The notes under the pieces were generated by a model. The model made no database searches. It worked only from the letters and a program-made list of their open reading frames with translations, and had not been told where the DNA came from. Below are positions 59,430 through 64,000 of a DNA stretch of 64,000 bases, one piece after another. The translations under genes and the position numbers were made by a program. This stretch comes from Lachnospiraceae bacterium (GTDB taxonomy: Bacteria; Bacillota; Clostridia; Lachnospirales; Lachnospiraceae): NCBI GenBank assembly GCA_024680815.1, contig JAILBQ010000073.1:1-64000 (forward strand). The letters run 5' to 3'. Within the stretch, counting starts at the first letter, position 1. Each line of letters opens with the position of its first letter.

Positions 59430-61814
59430 ATGGATCTGACAAAAGAACGGGGCATGAACGAACGAATAAAAAAGCTGAGGTATGAAAGCACACACACTCC
59501 TCCGACTCTGGACACGGAGAGGGCGAGGAGCGAAACGGAGACCTACCGGAAATATGAGGGAGAGCTTTCGATCCCGGAGCTCAGAGCTCAGGTGCTTTAT
59601 GATTATTTCGCCTCAAAAACGCTGTATATCGGCGAAGGGGAGCTGATTGTCGGCGAAAAAGGATGCGCACCCCAGGCCTCTCCCACCTTTCCGGAGCTTT
59701 GCTGCCATACCGTCGAGGATATGCACATTATGAATGACAGGGAGCTCATAAATTTCAAGGTATGTAAAGAGGATTACACCTTTCAGGAAGAAACAGTCAT
59801 TCCTTATTGGGAAAAGCGCTCGATACGGCATAAAATCCTGAACTCCATGACAGATGAGTGGAAGGACTGCTATGAGGCGGGGATGTTTACCGAATTCATG
59901 GAGCAGCGGGGTCCGGGACATACCGCCGGAGCGGATCGTTTTTATACAAAGGGTTTTGCCGATTTCAAAAAGGAAATAGAGGAGGTTCTGGGCGGGCTTG
60001 ATTATTTTGCGGATTATGAGGCACAGGAAAAGGCCGAGGAGCTTAAGGGCATGGCAAAGGCCTGCGATGCCGTTATGCTTCTCGGAAAGCGTTATGCGGA
60101 GTACGCCAGGGAGCTTGCGGAGAAGGAAAAGGATGAGACAAGAAAGCGGGAGCTTATTCAGATAGCGGAAAACTGCGAGGTCGTTCCCGCCCATGCGCCC
60201 GAAACCTACTGGCAGGCAATTCAGATGTACTGGTTTGTTCATCTTTCTGTTACCACGGAGCTTAATCCATGGGACGCTTATTCCCCGGGGCGCCTCGATC
60301 AGCACCTCTGTCCCTTCTACAAAAAAGATACGGCAGCGGGACGGCTTGACCGCGACAGAGCCCTGGAGCTTCTGGAATGTCTGTGGATTAAATTCAATAA
60401 TCAGCCGGCGCCGCCGAAGGTGGGGATTACCCTGAAGGAATCCGGAACCTATACGGACTTTGCGAATCTCAATACCGGAGGTATCACTCCCGACGGCGAG
60501 GACGGCGTCAACGAGGTGAGCTATCTGATTCTTGACTGCATGGACGAAATGAAGCTTTTGCAGCCCAGCTCCAATGTGCAGATAAGCAGAAAGACCCCAA
60601 AGAAATTTCTCCTTCGGGCCTGTGAAATATCGAGAAAGGGCTGGGGCCAGCCTGCGTTTTACAATACAGAGGCCATTGTGGGAGAACTCTTAAACGCAGG
60701 AAAAACCCTGGAGGATGCCAGACTCGGCGGATCCAGCGGCTGTGTGGAAACCGGAGCCTGGGGAAATGAGGCCTATATTCTGACCGGTTATTTCAACATC
60801 CCCAAGGTTCTGGAGATAACGCTTAATAACGGAGTGGATCCCCGTACAGGGAAGCTTATCGGTCTCCCCCTGGGAGAGGCGGCTTCCTTCACCTCCTTTG
60901 AGGAGCTCTGGGAGGCCTTTGCAAAGGAAATGGCCTATTTCCTCGATATGAAGATCCGGGGCAATAACGTTATCGAAAAAATATATGCCCGCTACATGCC
61001 GGTTCCCTTCCTCTCAGTTATTGTGCGGGATTGTGTACGGAACGGAAAGGATTATAATGCCGGAGGTGCCCGTTACAATACCAAATATATCCAGGGAACG
61101 GGTATCGCGACGATTACGGACGCTCTCGCGGCCATAAAATATCATGTATTTGAAAAAAAGAGCTTTTCCATGGAGGAGCTCTGTGCGGCTCTTTCCCATA
61201 ATTTTGAAGGATATCCGGAAATTAAAAACCTGGTAAGTCACCATGCGCCGAAATACGGAAACGATGAAGCTTACGCCGACGATATAATGAAAAAGGTGTT
61301 TAAACTCTATCATGATCTGGTTGCCGGGCGTCCGAATATGTGCGGCGGAACCTATCAGATTGACATGCTTCCCACAACCTGCCACGTCTATTTTGGAGAG
61401 GTTATGGGCGCCAGCGCAAACGGGCGGCTGGCGGGGGTGCCGATTTCAGAGGGGATTTCTCCCGAAAAGGGGGCGGATACAAAGGGTCCCACCGCCGTTG
61501 TCAGATCCTGCGCAAAAATGGATCACTTAAGCACCGGCGGAACGCTGTTAAATCAGAAATTCACTCCCGGAGTTGTGGCCGGAGAGGAAGGACTGGAGCA
61601 GATGGCAAATCTTATCAGGACCTACTTTAATATGGACGGCCATCATATCCAGTTCAACGTTATCGACAGGCAGACCCTTCTTGATGCCCAGGCCCATCCC
61701 GAGGAATACCGGGACTTGATCGTCCGTGTGGCGGGCTACAGTGATCATTTCCGCAACTTAAGCCGTGCCCTTCAGGATGAAATAATCAATCGTACCGAAC
61801 AATCTTTCGGATAA
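59430..61814 (+). CDS. hypD: Glycyl radical enzyme, trans-4-hydroxy-L-proline dehydratase (HypD)-like
   Basis: ORF 59412..61814; AGGAGG SD before ATG 59430; 'SSGCVETG' active-site Cys/Glu, 'RVAGYSDHF' glycyl radical loop, HypD-like 'MFTEFMEQRGPGHT', 'YWFVHLSVTTELNPWDAYSPGRLDQHL'. Confidence 0.88.
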   Translation: MDLTKERGMNERIKKLRYESTHTPPTLDTERARSETETYRKYEGELSIPELRAQVLYDYFASKTLYIGEGELIVGEKGCAPQASPTFPELCCHTVEDMHIMNDRELINFKVCKEDYTFQEETVIPYWEKRSIRHKILNSMTDEWKDCYEAGMFTEFMEQRGPGHTAGADRFYTKGFADFKKEIEEVLGGLDYFADYEAQEKAEELKGMAKACDAVMLLGKRYAEYARELAEKEKDETRKRELIQIAENCEVVPAHAPETYWQAIQMYWFVHLSVTTELNPWDAYSPGRLDQHLCPFYKKDTAAGRLDRDRALELLECLWIKFNNQPAPPKVGITLKESGTYTDFANLNTGGITPDGEDGVNEVSYLILDCMDEMKLLQPSSNVQISRKTPKKFLLRACEISRKGWGQPAFYNTEAIVGELLNAGKTLEDARLGGSSGCVETGAWGNEAYILTGYFNIPKVLEITLNNGVDPRTGKLIGLPLGEAASFTSFEELWEAFAKEMAYFLDMKIRGNNVIEKIYARYMPVPFLSVIVRDCVRNGKDYNAGGARYNTKYIQGTGIATITDALAAIKYHVFEKKSFSMEELCAALSHNFEGYPEIKNLVSHHAPKYGNDEAYADDIMKKVFKLYHDLVAGRPNMCGGTYQIDMLPTTCHVYFGEVMGASANGRLAGVPISEGISPEKGADTKGPTAVVRSCAKMDHLSTGGTLLNQKFTPGVVAGEEGLEQMANLIRTYFNMDGHHIQFNVIDRQTLLDAQAHPEEYRDLIVRVAGYSDHFRNLSRALQDEIINRTEQSFG

Positions 61815-61882
61815 AAAATTTCATTTTTCTCTTAAGTATTTTCTTATACTCTCCGAAATAGAAAGTACAGGAAATCGTTTTA

Positions 61883-61926
61883 CCGCATGGATGCGTTTTC
61901 TTCACCCGAAAGAACGCACCATGCGG
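61883..61926 (+). terminator. Hairpin downstream of hypD-like gene, possible terminator
   Basis: CCGCATGG...TGCGTT...AACGCA...CCATGCGG followed by tttctgtttgttaagg. Confidence 0.5.
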
Positions 61927-61952
61927 ATTTCTGTTTGTTAAGGATTTTTTTA

Positions 61953-61981
61953 TTGTAAATACCCCTTTTTCCTACTATAAT
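61953..61981 (+). promoter_or_regulatory. Sigma-A-type promoter for mreB/mbl
   Basis: TTGTAA (61953-61958), 17-bp spacer, TATAAT (61976-61981). Confidence 0.7.
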
Positions 61982-61985
61982 ATTG

Positions 61986-62010
61986 GATGTATGCGCCATC
62001 GGCATACATC
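61986..62010 (+). repeat. Inverted repeat at the predicted transcript 5' end of mreB/mbl
   Basis: GATGTATGC-gccatcg-GCATACATC. Confidence 0.75.
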
Positions 62011-62029
62011 AAACTGAAAGGGGAAACAC

Positions 62030-63028
62030 ATGGTCGCAACAGACATCGGAATAGATCTGGGGACGGCGAGTATTCTCGTATATATCCGGGGAAAAGGGGT
62101 TGTTTTAAAAGAACCCTCCGTCGTCGCCTTTGACAGGGACACTAATAAAATCAAGGCTATAGGAGAAGATGCAAGGCTTATGCTGGGCCGTACCCCCGGA
62201 AATATCGTGGCGGTTCGTCCTTTAAGGCAGGGAGTTATCTCGGATTACACCGTAACCGAGAAGATGCTGAAATACTTCATTCAGAAGGCAGTGGGAAGAA
62301 AAACCTTCCGCAAACCCAGAATCAGCGTGTGCGTCCCCAGCGGCGTCACGGAGGTGGAACAGAAGGCTGTTGAAGACGCGGCCTACCAGGCGGGAGCCAG
62401 AGAGGTGGCCATTATTGAAGAGCCCATTGCGGCGGCCATCGGTGCGGGAATAGATATTTCCAAGCCCTGCGGAAACATGGTTGTGGACATAGGCGGCGGA
62501 ACCTCCGATATAGCGGTGATTTCCCTCGGCGGAACAGTTGTTTCGACCTCAATAAAGATTGCCGGGGATGACTTTGACGAAGCCATTGTGCGTTATATGA
62601 GAAAGAAACACAAGCTCCTCATAGGCGAACGGACGGCGGAAGATTTGAAAATCCGCATCGGAACCTGCTTCAAGATGCCGGAGATCGAATATATGGATGT
62701 TCGCGGGCGTGACCTGGTGACGGGCCTGCCCAAGACCATCAAGGTAACCAGTGAGGAGACGGAGGACGCCCTCAGAGAAACCACCTCCCAGATCGTGGAG
62801 GCTATCCACGGTGTTCTGGAAAAAACCCCTCCGGAGCTGGCGGCGGATATTGCGGACCGGGGAATTGTTCTGACCGGCGGCGGAAGCCTTTTAAGAGGAC
62901 TCGAGGAGCTTATCGCCGACAAAACGGGAATCAACACGATGACCGCGGAGGATCCCATGACGGCAGTGGCCATCGGAACGGGTAAATATGTGGAATTTAT
63001 TGCCGGCTACCGTGAAGAAGGGGAATAG
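62030..63028 (+). CDS. mreB: Rod-shape determining protein MreB/Mbl
   Basis: 332 aa; 'DIGIDLGTASILVYIRGKGVVLKEPSVVA', 'VVDIGGGTSDIAVISLGG', 'GIVLTGGGSLLRGL'. Confidence 0.96.
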   Translation: MVATDIGIDLGTASILVYIRGKGVVLKEPSVVAFDRDTNKIKAIGEDARLMLGRTPGNIVAVRPLRQGVISDYTVTEKMLKYFIQKAVGRKTFRKPRISVCVPSGVTEVEQKAVEDAAYQAGAREVAIIEEPIAAAIGAGIDISKPCGNMVVDIGGGTSDIAVISLGGTVVSTSIKIAGDDFDEAIVRYMRKKHKLLIGERTAEDLKIRIGTCFKMPEIEYMDVRGRDLVTGLPKTIKVTSEETEDALRETTSQIVEAIHGVLEKTPPELAADIADRGIVLTGGGSLLRGLEELIADKTGINTMTAEDPMTAVAIGTGKYVEFIAGYREEGE

Positions 63029-63120
63029 AGAAGAGCAAAGACAAGGAAGAGGCTCTGGCTGATATCAAGGGATTGACGATACTTAAGGGTGATTCGAAGG
63101 AAAAAACGGAGTAAAAAAGT

Positions 63121-63915
63121 ATGGTCAAGGGTTTATATACCGCATATTCGGGAATGATTAATGAACAGCACCGGATGGACACGATGACCAACAATCTGGC
63201 CAACGTGGCTACAACCGGGTTCAAGAAGGAGGGGGCGACCTCCCAGTCTTTCCGGGACGCGCTGGCCGTGGAGATTAAGGATAAATCCGAGTATTACCTG
63301 ACAAAACGCATGGGAATCATGAATCCCGGCGTGAAGATTGGTGAAAACTACACGGATTACAGCGAGGGCGGCTTCAGGGAAACCAACAACACCTACGATC
63401 TGGCCCTTTCGGACAGGGGCTTTTTCATGGTGGAATTCACAAACAAAGCCGGAGAAACCTCTACAAAATATACCAGAGACGGGTCCTTCACTCTGACGCT
63501 TAACGGGGATCTCGTCACCAAGGACGGGGATTTTGTTCTTGATAATAACGGAAATCATATACATTTAAGCACAACCGCTGAAACTCAGATTGACCGCCAG
63601 GGCGGGATATATCAGAACGGCAACCTGGTGGCCACTGTGGGCGTGACGGATTTTGAAGACCCGAATCCGTTCCCGACCTATGATTATCTGGAAAAATACG
63701 GCGAAAACTACTTTGAGCCCGTGGAGGGTGCCGTTCAGACTGCCAGTCCGGCTCAGGTTATTTCAGGATATCTGGAGCAGTCCAATGTCAACCAGGTGGA
63801 GGAGATGGTGAATATGATCGCCATCAACCGCCAGTATGAAGCCAACCAGAAGATTATTACCGCGATCGACGGAACTCTCGATATAGCGGTTAACAATCTG
63901 ATGAGACCGAAATAA
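63121..63915 (+). CDS. flgF: Flagellar hook-basal body protein (FlgF/FlhO-like)
   Basis: 264 aa; 'MVKGLYTAYSGMINEQHRMDTMTNNLANVATTGFKKEG', C-terminal 'VNQVEEMVNMIAINRQYEANQKII'. Confidence 0.92.
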   Translation: MVKGLYTAYSGMINEQHRMDTMTNNLANVATTGFKKEGATSQSFRDALAVEIKDKSEYYLTKRMGIMNPGVKIGENYTDYSEGGFRETNNTYDLALSDRGFFMVEFTNKAGETSTKYTRDGSFTLTLNGDLVTKDGDFVLDNNGNHIHLSTTAETQIDRQGGIYQNGNLVATVGVTDFEDPNPFPTYDYLEKYGENYFEPVEGAVQTASPAQVISGYLEQSNVNQVEEMVNMIAINRQYEANQKIITAIDGTLDIAVNNLMRPK

Positions 63916-63935
63916 GGTAACGGAGGTTTAGGTTT

Positions 63936-64000
63936 ATGGTACGTTCTTTATGGACAGCTGCGACGGGCATGATCGCTCAGCAGAATAATGTGGATACCAT
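63936..64000 (+). CDS. flgG: Flagellar basal-body rod protein FlgG/FlhP-like, truncated by window end
   Basis: ATG at 63936 translates MVRSLWTAATGMIAQQNNVDT..., typical FlgG N-terminus; SD ggagg upstream. Confidence 0.9.
   Translation, partial: MVRSLWTAATGMIAQQNNVDT

Noticed and set aside
59613-60305. 230-aa minus-strand ORF
   Set aside because: Antisense to the HypD-like enzyme, no recognisable family

Overview
This 64 kb window comes from a Clostridia/Lachnospiraceae-like chromosome and spans the replication origin. The DnaA-box region is at about 43.4-43.64 kb, between rpmH and dnaA. Genes left of oriC are mostly on the minus strand and genes right of it mostly on the plus strand. Left arm, from oriC outward: rpmH-rnpA-yidD-yidC-jag-mnmE-mnmG-rsmG, a cluster of parS sites, parA-parB, DUF4446 and DUF3881 genes, tRNA-Arg(CCT), a GAF/GGDEF membrane protein, serS, a split fumarase with an interleaved glycosyltransferase, a small glycoconjugate cluster, an L,D-transpeptidase, an Orn/Lys/Arg decarboxylase, a kinase-yaaR-holB-ricT-rsmI cluster, a serpin, HU, S4/RqcP-like, DivIC-like, tilS, hpt, ftsH, greA, a degenerate histidine-kinase-like protein with azlCD, a GH13 enzyme, tRNA-Leu(TAA) and a CASTOR/POLLUX-like channel protein. 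Right arm: dnaA-dnaN-recF-gyrB-gyrA, a YfhO-like protein, a glycyl-radical activating enzyme, an orphan minus-strand ORF, a TetM-like ribosomal GTPase fused to a C-terminal YacP/Rae1-like NYN nuclease domain, a HypD-like glycyl radical enzyme, mreB/mbl and flgF-flgG. The strongest candidate for an undescribed system is the TetM-like GTPase/NYN fusion, translated immediately upstream of the hydroxyproline-dehydratase-like gene. Other points of interest are hairpin-dense intergenic mosaics (1-400 and 32.3-32.65 kb), a pseudo-histidine kinase beside azlCD, and a GT2 gene between the two fumarase subunits. All calls come from reading the sequence and from recalled family motifs; no database search was run.
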